Source of the DNA: DATJGS01 sp035494735
Lineage (GTDB): Bacteria; Eisenbacteria; RBG-16-71-46
DNA: 64,000 nucleotides
Direction: 5' to 3'
NCBI GenBank assembly: GCA_035494735.1
Contig: DATJGS010000041.1
Location: forward strand, 124,001 to 188,000
Below are positions 29,144 through 35,946 of the stretch, in pieces; the stretch's first letter is position 1; each line of letters starts with the position of its first letter. The position numbers and the translations under genes are program-made. The notes below the pieces were generated by a model that saw only the letters and a program-made list of their open reading frames with translations, was not told the origin of the DNA and made no database searches.

Positions 29144-30019
29144 GTGCGCTGGACCTGCCGCGATCGCGCGTTCGAGCTGGGCGGGCGCGCCCTGGTCATG
29201 GGCGTCGTCAACGTCACGCCGGACTCGTTCTCGGACGGCGGGCGCCATCTCGATCCGGTCGCCGCGCTGGCCCACGCTCGCGCGCAGCTCGCCGCCGGCG
29301 CGGATCTCGTCGACTTGGGCGCGGAGAGCACGCGGCCCGGCGCGGCGCCCGTCGCGCCCGAAGAGCAGTGGCGCCGCCTCGAACCGGTGATCGTGCCGCT
29401 CGCGGCCGAGGGCGCGGCCTGCCTGTCCGTCGACACCTCGAGCGCGTGGGTGGCAGAACGGGCGCTGGACGCCGGAGCCCGCGTCGTGAACGACGTCACC
29501 GCGCTCGGCGATCCGCGGATGGGCGGCGTGGTCGCGGCGCGTGGCGCCGGGCTCGTGCTCATGCACATGCAGGGCACGCCGGCCACGATGCAGCAGGCGC
29601 CGCACTACGACGACGTGGTCGGCGAGGTGGCGGCGATGCTCGGCGAGCGGCTGGCGCGCGCGCGCGCCGCCGGCGTGGCGGACGCGTGCCTCGCGATCGA
29701 TCCCGGCATCGGGTTCGGCAAGACGCTCGAGCACAACCTGGCGCTGCTGGCGCGGCTCGACGCGCTCGCCGTGCACGGCCGGCCCATCGTGGTCGGCGCC
29801 TCGCGCAAGGGCTTCCTCGGCGCGCTCACCGGGCGACCCGTGGACGACCGGCTCGAGGCCGGTCTCGCCGCGCACGCGATCGCCGTGTTCCAGGGCGCCC
29901 ACGTCGTGCGCACGCACGACGTCGCGGCCACGGTGAGCGCGCTGCGCGTGGCCGAAGCGCTGGCCGCTGCGCGCGCGATTCCGGCGCGCGGCCCGAAGGA
30001 ATCCGCCGATCGAGCGTAG
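29144..30019 (+). CDS. folP: Dihydropteroate synthase
   Basis: 291 residues, TIM barrel, condenses p-aminobenzoate with hydroxymethyl-dihydropterin diphosphate in folate synthesis. Signatures: MGVVNVTPDSFSDGG (19-33), DLGAESTRPGA (58-68), DPGIGFGKTLEHN (about 186-198) and VGASRKGFLG (about 215-224). GTG start at 29144, 27 bases after the DinB gene. Adjacent to cdaA, as in several other bacteria. Confidence 0.95.
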   Translation: MRWTCRDRAFELGGRALVMGVVNVTPDSFSDGGRHLDPVAALAHARAQLAAGADLVDLGAESTRPGAAPVAPEEQWRRLEPVIVPLAAEGAACLSVDTSSAWVAERALDAGARVVNDVTALGDPRMGGVVAARGAGLVLMHMQGTPATMQQAPHYDDVVGEVAAMLGERLARARAAGVADACLAIDPGIGFGKTLEHNLALLARLDALAVHGRPIVVGASRKGFLGALTGRPVDDRLEAGLAAHAIAVFQGAHVVRTHDVAATVSALRVAEALAAARAIPARGPKESADRA

Positions 30020-30087
30020 GCGAAGCGCCGACGCTCTGTTAGGATTTCTGTCGAGCGCTCGAGCGAGCGCCACCACCCCTACCGCCC

Positions 30088-30915
30088 ATGACGCCCGTCC
30101 ATCCTCTCTGGGTCCTCGACCTCCTCGACATCTTCCTGGTCGCGGTGTTGTTCTACCGCCTGCTCATCCTCGTCAAGGGGACGCGCTCGGCCCAGATGTA
30201 CGTGGGCCTGATGGTCATCGTCGCGGTCGGATTCCTGGCCCGCCAGCTCGACCTGATCGCCGTCAAGTGGATCGTCGAGAGCCTGAAGACGGTGTGGCTG
30301 ATCGCGTTCGTGATCCTGTTCCAGCCCGAGTTGCGCCACGCGCTGGCCCAGTTCGGGCGCACGCGCTACTTCCGTTCGTTCCTGCGCAGCGATCACTTCG
30401 GCGTGCTCGGCGAACTCGTGCGCGGCGTCGAGACGCTGGCCGAGCGCCGCCACGGCGCGCTCATCGTGATCGAACGCAATGTGGGCCTGCGCAACTTCAT
30501 CGAGACCGGCACGCGCATCGACGCGAAGGTCTCAGCGGAGCTGCTCGTCACGCTGTTCAGCCCGGGCTCGCCGCTGCACGACGGCGCCGTGTTCGTGCGC
30601 GAGGACACGCTGGTGGCGGCCGCGTGCATTCTGCCGCTGTCCGGGAACCCACGCCTCTCGGCCACGCTCGGCACGCGGCATCGCGCCGCGCTCGGGCTGT
30701 CCGAGGAGAGCGACGCCGCGATCATCGTGGTCAGCGAACAGAGCGGCGCGATCTCGGTCGCGTACCGCGGTTCCATGAAGCAGCGCCTCGACGAGGGTGC
30801 GCTGCGCTCCGAATTGTCGCGCATCTTCCGCATCCACTCGGAAGACGAACCCGAGAGCCCCGCGCCGGCCGAGCCGATGAACGGCGGCGAGAGCGCGGAG
30901 AAGGCCGCGGGATAG
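30088..30915 (+). CDS. cdaA: Diadenylate cyclase, membrane CdaA type
   Basis: 275 residues. Makes cyclic di-AMP from two ATP. Three N-terminal membrane helices (about 10-30, 36-54, 62-80) precede the DAC domain. The catalytic DGA motif is at 165-167 (SPLHDGAVF) and the RHR motif at 197-199 (GTRHRAALG); both are intact. The C terminus is a short charged tail. No CdaR-like regulator gene follows; instead a secreted DUF4440-like gene does. I see no ydaO-type riboswitch nearby. Confidence 0.94.
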   Translation: MTPVHPLWVLDLLDIFLVAVLFYRLLILVKGTRSAQMYVGLMVIVAVGFLARQLDLIAVKWIVESLKTVWLIAFVILFQPELRHALAQFGRTRYFRSFLRSDHFGVLGELVRGVETLAERRHGALIVIERNVGLRNFIETGTRIDAKVSAELLVTLFSPGSPLHDGAVFVREDTLVAAACILPLSGNPRLSATLGTRHRAALGLSEESDAAIIVVSEQSGAISVAYRGSMKQRLDEGALRSELSRIFRIHSEDEPESPAPAEPMNGGESAEKAAG

Positions 30916-30972
30916 ACGCAGCGCCTGACCGGATCGAAGCACCACCCCCCTTTTAGAAAGAGACGGTTCACC

Positions 30973-31476
30973 ATGCAGGCAAGAGCGACGTGGGCGATCG
31001 GCGCGCTGTGCGCGGCGTTCGCCGTGGCATCGCTGGCGGAAGCCAAGGGTCCGGCCCCGGCGGCCCCGGCGGCCGAGAAGGCGCGGGTGCGCGCGGCCAT
31101 CGAGGTGAACAACACGAAGTGGGCCGACGCGCAGGTCAAGGGCGACGCCCAGGGCATCGTCGATCTGTTCGCGGACGGCGGCATGGAGCTGTTCGGCCGC
31201 GTCGGCCGCGTGCTCAAAGGCCGCGATTCGCTGATGGTGTTCTGGACCGCCGCCATGAAAGAAGGGCATCCGAGCGCGGCCAAGGTCCGCACGGTCGACG
31301 TCGCGCTGAACGGCGACTACGCGACCGAGGTCGGGACTTACGCGTACACGTATCCGCCCGATTCGGTCGGCGGCGCTCCGCAGAAGCAGGCCGGGCGCTA
31401 CGCCGTGATCTGGCGCCGCCAGGCCGACGGCGGCTGGAAGATCTGGATGGACACCGGGGTTCCGAACCCGCAGTAG
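30973..31476 (+). CDS. Secreted DUF4440/SnoaL-like (NTF2 fold) protein
   Basis: 167 residues. Signal peptide (1-24, ending AEA). The mature domain has the NTF2-like pattern: NTKWADAQVKGDAQGIVDLF, a central GRDSLMVFWTAAM, and terminal strands GRYAVIWRRQADGGWKIWMD. DUF4440 proteins are small periplasmic or cytoplasmic cone-shaped folds, sometimes binding ligands; role here unknown. ATG at 30973 with a purine-rich AGAAAGAGACGG leader. Confidence 0.82.
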   Translation: MQARATWAIGALCAAFAVASLAEAKGPAPAAPAAEKARVRAAIEVNNTKWADAQVKGDAQGIVDLFADGGMELFGRVGRVLKGRDSLMVFWTAAMKEGHPSAAKVRTVDVALNGDYATEVGTYAYTYPPDSVGGAPQKQAGRYAVIWRRQADGGWKIWMDTGVPNPQ

Positions 31477-31502
31477 GCGGCGCGCACCGGCCCCCCGCGC
31501 GC

Positions 31503-31531
31503 TTGACACCCGCGCGGGCCATCTTTAACGT
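31503..31531 (+). promoter_or_regulatory. Sigma-70 promoter for tRNA(CAU)-tilS-hpt-ftsH
   Basis: Perfect -35 TTGACA (31503-31508), 17-base spacer, -10 TAACGT (31526-31531, weak). The spacer begins with the palindrome CCCGCGCGGG. Expected start is near 31538, about 30 bases before the tRNA. Confidence 0.6.
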
Positions 31532-31569
31532 TTCGCGCCCGCCTTCGCAGCGCGAGGGCCTTCGCTTCA

Positions 31570-31645
31570 GGCGGCGTAGCTCAGCTGGTAGAGCAGGAGA
31601 ATCATAATCTCTGTGTCCGGGGTTCGAGTCCCTGCGCCGCCACCA
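31570..31645 (+). tRNA. tRNA with CAU anticodon, probably elongator tRNA-Met
   Basis: 76 bases with encoded CCA. The acceptor stem GGCGGCG/CGCCGCC is fully paired, including G1-C72, which rules out the initiator type. D-stem GCTC/GAGC, anticodon stem GGAGA/TCTCT with loop ATCATAA (anticodon CAT at 31603-31605), five-base variable loop, T-arm with GTTCGAGTC. The GGCGGCGTAGCTCAGCTGG 5' half resembles elongator tRNA-Met. tRNA-Ile2 (lysidine-modified CAU) cannot be excluded, since tilS starts 18 bases downstream. Confidence 0.95.
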
Positions 31646-31663
31646 TTTGCACCCACTCTCCCT

Positions 31664-32740
31664 ATGCGCCTTCGCCGCATCGAGCCCATCGTCCGCCGGG
31701 CGCTCGTCGCGCGCCGCGCCGCGCTGTCCGGCTCGCGGTTGCTGGTGGCGGTGAGCGGCGGCGCGGACTCCACCGCGCTTCTCGTCGCGCTCCATCGCCT
31801 GGCTCCCGAGTTCGGCTTCGATCTCCACGCGGCGCACCTCGACCACGGCCTGCGCGGAGCCGAAGCCCGCGCCGATCGTGCGTCGGTCGAAGCGCTGTGC
31901 CGGGCGCGCGGCGTCCCGCTCCATGCCGCGGCCTGGAACACGCGGTTGCGCATGAAGCGCCGCGGCCTTTCCGGCCACGCCGGGTTGCGCACGCTGCGCC
32001 GCGAGTTCCTGCTCGCGGCCGCGCGCCGCGCGGGCGCGGTCGCGATCGCCACGGCGCACACCGCGGACGACCAGCTGGAGACGTTGCTCATGCGCCTCGC
32101 GCGCGGCGCCGGGCTGCGCGGGCTGGGCGCGATGCGCGCGCGCCAGGGGCGATGGCTGAAGCCCCTGCTCGGCGCGACGCGCGCCGACATCGAACGCGAC
32201 CTGACGCGCGCCGGGCTCGCGTGGCGCGAGGACCGCTCGAACCACGACTCGCACTACCTGAGGACGCGCGTGCGCGACGACGTCGTGCCGGCGCTGGCCG
32301 CGGCCGCACGGGTGCCGCGCGCGGTGCTGGCCGCGCACGCGGCGCGCGCGGCGCGCGAGATCGACGCGGCGCGCGAGGCGCTGGAGCGTTCGGCGCGCGC
32401 TCTGCTGAAGGGCGCGTTGGCGGAGGCCGCGCGCCGCGCGGACGGCGCGCTCGCGCTCGACGCGGCGCGGCTGGCCGCGGCGCCGGCGGCCGTGCGCCGG
32501 CTCGCGCTCCGAGCCGCGTGGGCGGCGTTCGCGCCCGGTGCGCCGGGGCTCACGCATCATCATGTCGGCGCGCTCGAGCGCGCCGTCCGCTCGAGCAAAA
32601 CCGGCGCTCACGTGCTGCTGCCCGGGCGGGCGACCGCCGGGCGTGTGTCGGGCGTGCTGCGCTTCCGCGCGGCGCCCGCGCCGAACCCGCGCGGATCGCG
32701 GCCCGGCGCGTCGCGGGCGGAGGGCCCGCGAAGGTGGTAG
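31664..32740 (+). CDS. tilS: tRNA(Ile)-lysidine synthase
   Basis: 358 residues. Converts C34 of tRNA-Ile2 (CAU) to lysidine so that it reads AUA instead of AUG. The N-type ATP-pyrophosphatase loop SGGADSTA is at 31-38; HLDHGLRG, a later ATAHTADDQLETLLMRLARG, and GLRGLGAMR are diagnostic. It is shorter than E. coli TilS and seems to lack a full C-terminal domain, more like the compact thermophile enzymes. ATG at 31664, 18 bases after the tRNA. First protein gene of tilS-hpt-ftsH, an order conserved in many bacteria. Confidence 0.93.
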   Translation: MRLRRIEPIVRRALVARRAALSGSRLLVAVSGGADSTALLVALHRLAPEFGFDLHAAHLDHGLRGAEARADRASVEALCRARGVPLHAAAWNTRLRMKRRGLSGHAGLRTLRREFLLAAARRAGAVAIATAHTADDQLETLLMRLARGAGLRGLGAMRARQGRWLKPLLGATRADIERDLTRAGLAWREDRSNHDSHYLRTRVRDDVVPALAAAARVPRAVLAAHAARAAREIDAAREALERSARALLKGALAEAARRADGALALDAARLAAAPAAVRRLALRAAWAAFAPGAPGLTHHHVGALERAVRSSKTGAHVLLPGRATAGRVSGVLRFRAAPAPNPRGSRPGASRAEGPRRW

Positions 32741-32894
32741 TCTCGCCGTGCGTCGCCACATCAGAGGTCGTGCAGTCCCGTTCCATCGTCCCGATCGGCG
32801 CCGACGGCGCCCGGACCCTCGGGGTCGTCGCGCGTCTCCGGCGGCGATCGCGTCTGGCTCCGGTGCGTGTCCGGCGGCTCGCCCATGGAGCGCC

Positions 32895-33446
32895 ATGACC
32901 GAGCTTCCCGAAGCCGTGCAGACCGATCCCGCGATTCGCGTGATGTTCTCGCCCGAGCGCATCGCCGCCCGCGTTCGCGAGATGGGCCTGGAAGTGGCGC
33001 GTGACTACGCGGGCAGGAAGCCCCTGTTCGTGGGCGTGCTGAAGGGCGCGTGCATGTTCCAGTGCGATCTGGCGCGCGCGACACCGCTCGATCTCGAGAT
33101 GGATTTCCTGGCCGTGGCCTCGTACGGGCACGGCACGGTTTCGAGCGGCAACGTGAAACTGATCATGGATCTCCGGTCGGATGTGACCGGACGTGACATT
33201 CTCTTGTGCGAAGGCGTGGTGGATTCGGGACTGAGCGTCTCGTTCATCCTGAATCTCCTGCAATCCCGGGGTCCGGCCAGCATCAAAGTGGCGACGTTGC
33301 TGGACAAGGTCCCCTGCCGCCGGATTCCAGTCCCCGTGGACTACGCCGGTTGGAAGATCGGCTCGGAATTCGTGATCGGCTACGGCATGGACGCCGATGA
33401 ACGCTATCGCAATCTGCCCTACGTGGGCGTCGTCGAGGAGGCGTGA
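32895..33446 (+). CDS. hpt: Hypoxanthine phosphoribosyltransferase
   Basis: 183 residues. Salvages hypoxanthine or guanine with PRPP. The PRPP loop reads LLCEGVVDSGLS (103-114): Ser111 replaces the usual Thr of DTG. VGVLKGACMF (47-55) and the late VDYAGWKIGSEFVIGYGMD are typical. ATG at 32895, 154 bases after tilS; ftsH follows after 3 bases. The gap after tilS holds no gene I can support. Confidence 0.93.
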   Translation: MTELPEAVQTDPAIRVMFSPERIAARVREMGLEVARDYAGRKPLFVGVLKGACMFQCDLARATPLDLEMDFLAVASYGHGTVSSGNVKLIMDLRSDVTGRDILLCEGVVDSGLSVSFILNLLQSRGPASIKVATLLDKVPCRRIPVPVDYAGWKIGSEFVIGYGMDADERYRNLPYVGVVEEA

Positions 33447-33449
33447 TTC

Positions 33450-35525
33450 GTGAACAATCTGCGACGTGACTCGGGTTCGGGATCGGACGACGGCCGCGAT
33501 CGTGACGGCCGGCGGGGATCCTCGCGTGGCGGCGGTTCGCGCCGCCCGCCGACCCCGGCTCCCCCTGGCCGGCCCTTCCGCACGCTCGCGTTCTGGGCGT
33601 TCGTGGTGCTGCTCGCCGTCATCACGGTGCGCATCTACCAGGGCAATTTCATGGCGCCGCAGCGCGTCGAGATCTCGTACACACGCTTCATCCAGGAAGT
33701 CGACCGCGGCAATCTCGCGAACCTGCAGATCATCGAGCGCTCGGTCACCGGCGATCTGAAGGCCGAGTCGTCGCTGCGCGTCAACAATCACGACATCCCA
33801 TTCAAGTCGTTCCGCGCGAACATCGTGGGCGACGGCGCCGATCTGCCGGACCGGGTGTGGAAGACGAACCCGGGCATCGAGGTCGAAGTGCGCAACGCCG
33901 GCCTCAACTGGATCTCCGTGCTGCTCGGCTGGGGTCCGCTCGTGCTCCTGTTCGCGGCGTCGATGTTCCTGATGCGCCAGATGCAGGCCAGCGGCAGCGC
34001 CGCGCTCAAGTTCGGCAAGACGAAGGCCAAGGTGCTGCTCGAGACGTCGCCTAAGGTCACGTTCAAGGACGTGGCCGGCTGCGACGAGGCCAAGCAGGAA
34101 CTGCAGGAGATCATCGAGTTCCTGAAGGAGCCGCAGAAGTTCCAGCGCCTGGGCGGCAGGATCCCGAAGGGCGCGCTGCTGCTCGGGCCCCCGGGCTCGG
34201 GCAAGACGCTGCTCGCGAAGGCGGTGGCCGGCGAGGCCGGCGTGCCGTTCTTCTCGATGAGCGGCAGCGATTTCGTGGAGATGTTCGTCGGCGTCGGCGC
34301 GTCGCGCGTGCGCGACCTGTTCGAGCAGGGCAAGCGCAACGCGCCGTGCATCCTGTTCATCGACGAGATCGACGCCGTCGGCCGCCACCGCGGCGCCGGC
34401 CTGGGCGGCGGCCACGACGAGCGCGAACAGACGCTGAACCAGCTGCTCGTCGAGATGGACGGCTTCGATTCCAACGAGGGCGTCATCATGATCGCGGCCA
34501 CGAACCGGCCCGACGTGCTCGACCCCGCGCTCACGCGTCCCGGCCGCTTCGACCGCCAGATCGTCGTCGACTGGCCGGACGTGCGCGGTCGCGAGGGCAT
34601 CCTCAAGGTGCACAGCCGGCGCATTCCGCTGGCCGACGACGTCGACCTGCAACAGATCGCCAAGTCGACGCCGGGCATGGCGGGCGCCGACCTGGCGAAC
34701 CTGGTGAACGAGGCGGCGCTGCTGGCCGCGCGACGCAATCACAAGAAGGTTTCGCTGCGCGATTTCGAGGACGCGAAGGACAAGGTGCAGCTCGGCATGG
34801 AGCGCAAGAGCCTGGTCATGACCGAGGAGGAACGGCGCAGCACGGCGTTCCACGAAGCCGGTCACGCGCTGATCGCGGCGCTGCTGCCCGGGTCCGATCC
34901 GGTCGACAAGATCACGATCATCCCGCGCGGTCGCGCGCTCGGCATCACGTCGTACTTCCCGGCCGAGGAACGCTACTCGCGCTCCAAGGACGATCTGCTG
35001 CTGCGCCTGGCCGCGATGATGGGCGGGCGCGCCGCGGAGTTCCTGGTGTTCAAGCACCTGACGACCGGCGCGGCGAACGACATCGAGAAGGCGACCGGCC
35101 TCGCGCGGCGCATGGTGTGCGAGCTCGGCATGAGCGACCGGCTGGGGCCGCTCACGTTCGGCAAGAAGGAAGAGATGGTCTTCCTCGGCAAGGAGATCTC
35201 GAGCCAGAAGGACTACAGCGAGCAGACCGCGGTCACGATCGACGAGGAAGTGCGCGCGCTCGTCGAGGGCGCGTACAACCACGCCGTCGAACTGCTGCGC
35301 GACAATCTCGACAAGCTGAACCTGATCGCGAACGCGCTGCTCGAGCGCGAGGTGCTGGACGGCGACGAGATGCATCGCCTGCTGAGGGGCGAGACGCTGC
35401 CGCCGCTGCTCCCCGCCGAGGGCGAAGCGACGGAAGCCGCGCGCGTCGCCGAGACGCCGAGCGAGCGCGAGGAAACGGCCGCGCCGCTGGAATCGTTCCC
35501 CGCGCCGCGGCCGGCGGGCGCGTAG
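33450..35525 (+). CDS. ftsH: ATP-dependent zinc metalloprotease FtsH
   Basis: 691 residues, inner-membrane hexamer that degrades misfolded and regulatory proteins. Low-complexity Gly/Arg N terminus, membrane helices at about 45-63 and 153-175. AAA domain with Walker A GPPGSGKT (246-253), Walker B ILFIDEID (301-308) and the second region of homology TNRPDVLDPALTRPGRFDRQ (351-370). Peptidase motif HEAGH at 468-472. GTG start 3 bases after the hpt stop, last gene of the operon, followed by a strong terminator. Confidence 0.97.
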   Translation: MNNLRRDSGSGSDDGRDRDGRRGSSRGGGSRRPPTPAPPGRPFRTLAFWAFVVLLAVITVRIYQGNFMAPQRVEISYTRFIQEVDRGNLANLQIIERSVTGDLKAESSLRVNNHDIPFKSFRANIVGDGADLPDRVWKTNPGIEVEVRNAGLNWISVLLGWGPLVLLFAASMFLMRQMQASGSAALKFGKTKAKVLLETSPKVTFKDVAGCDEAKQELQEIIEFLKEPQKFQRLGGRIPKGALLLGPPGSGKTLLAKAVAGEAGVPFFSMSGSDFVEMFVGVGASRVRDLFEQGKRNAPCILFIDEIDAVGRHRGAGLGGGHDEREQTLNQLLVEMDGFDSNEGVIMIAATNRPDVLDPALTRPGRFDRQIVVDWPDVRGREGILKVHSRRIPLADDVDLQQIAKSTPGMAGADLANLVNEAALLAARRNHKKVSLRDFEDAKDKVQLGMERKSLVMTEEERRSTAFHEAGHALIAALLPGSDPVDKITIIPRGRALGITSYFPAEERYSRSKDDLLLRLAAMMGGRAAEFLVFKHLTTGAANDIEKATGLARRMVCELGMSDRLGPLTFGKKEEMVFLGKEISSQKDYSEQTAVTIDEEVRALVEGAYNHAVELLRDNLDKLNLIANALLEREVLDGDEMHRLLRGETLPPLLPAEGEATEAARVAETPSEREETAAPLESFPAPRPAGA

Positions 35526-35555
35526 CGACGGCCTCCCAAGTTCCAGAAGTTCCCG

Positions 35556-35597
35556 ATTCGGGCGCCGTCGCCACACCGGACGGCGCCCGAATTTCTT
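35556..35597 (+). terminator. Strong Rho-independent terminator of the ftsH operon
   Basis: A perfect 14-bp stem: ATTCGGGCGCCGTC (35556-35569) with GACGGCGCCCGAAT (35579-35592), 9-base loop, followed by TTCTT. Located 30 bases past the ftsH stop. Confidence 0.9.
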
Positions 35598-35736
35598 GTC
35601 GTCGCGCGCCCGGCGCTGACGACTGCGTGACAGGGACGCCGCGGCCGCACCCGTTTTTCGCCGCGCTCGGCGCTGTCCGCCACCGCGCTTCGACTCTTGA
35701 CCGCGGCCTTGCAACTTTTGGGGGCCTGGCGGCGTC

Positions 35737-35771
35737 TATATACGCGTCACGTAACTGCGAACGCGTGACGT
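35737..35771 (+). promoter_or_regulatory. -10-like TATATA box followed by operator-like repeat
   Basis: TATATA (35737-35742) is a rare AT-rich hexamer in this sequence; no good -35 accompanies it. Immediately downstream, ACGCGTCACGT (35742-35752) recurs as ACGCGTGACGT (35761-35771), 19 bases apart, which also makes the inverted repeat CGTCACG/CGTGACG. The arrangement resembles a repressor site over a transcription start. Confidence 0.4.
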
Positions 35772-35905
35772 GCGACCAACCAACCAGTCGCAAGTCTTCC
35801 AAGACAGGGGGGACCCGGAGAGGGCAAGCTCCGGGGCCACAAGATGCGCCCGGCTCCCCGCCGGGCGCTCTTGCTTGTGGGCGGAACGCGCTCCGCGTTA
35901 CGAGC
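35750..35905 (+). ncRNA. Candidate structured small RNA
   Basis: Three consecutive hairpins: CCCGGAG/CTCCGGG (35814-35835), a long one at 35837-35880, and AACGCG/CGCGTT (35885-35899). The middle one stacks CCACAAG/CTTGTGG on a perfect 9-bp GCGCCCGGC/GCCGGGCGC stem with loop TCCCC. Upstream is the TATATA box. An unpaired CCAACCAACCAG lies between. No match to RNase P, SRP, tmRNA or 6S RNA. The C-rich loop could pair with Shine-Dalgarno sequences. The ends are guesses, and the hairpins might instead terminate the leftward fadB operon. Confidence 0.35.
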
Positions 35906-35946
35906 GGCTGAACGAAGCGAAGCGAGCGCGACGCGACGGGCGCGCG

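Larger units (their letters stand above)
35526..35946. other. 421-base convergent intergenic region
   Basis: No protein gene. It contains the ftsH terminator, then about 140 bases without marked features, then a TATATA -10-like box, an operator-like repeat and three hairpins (all listed separately). Convergent intergenic regions normally need no promoter, so this stretch is a good place for a small RNA gene. Confidence 0.6.

Noticed and set aside
31570..31645. Initiator tRNA-fMet
   Set aside because: G1-C72 is paired and the anticodon stem lacks the three GC pairs typical of initiators.
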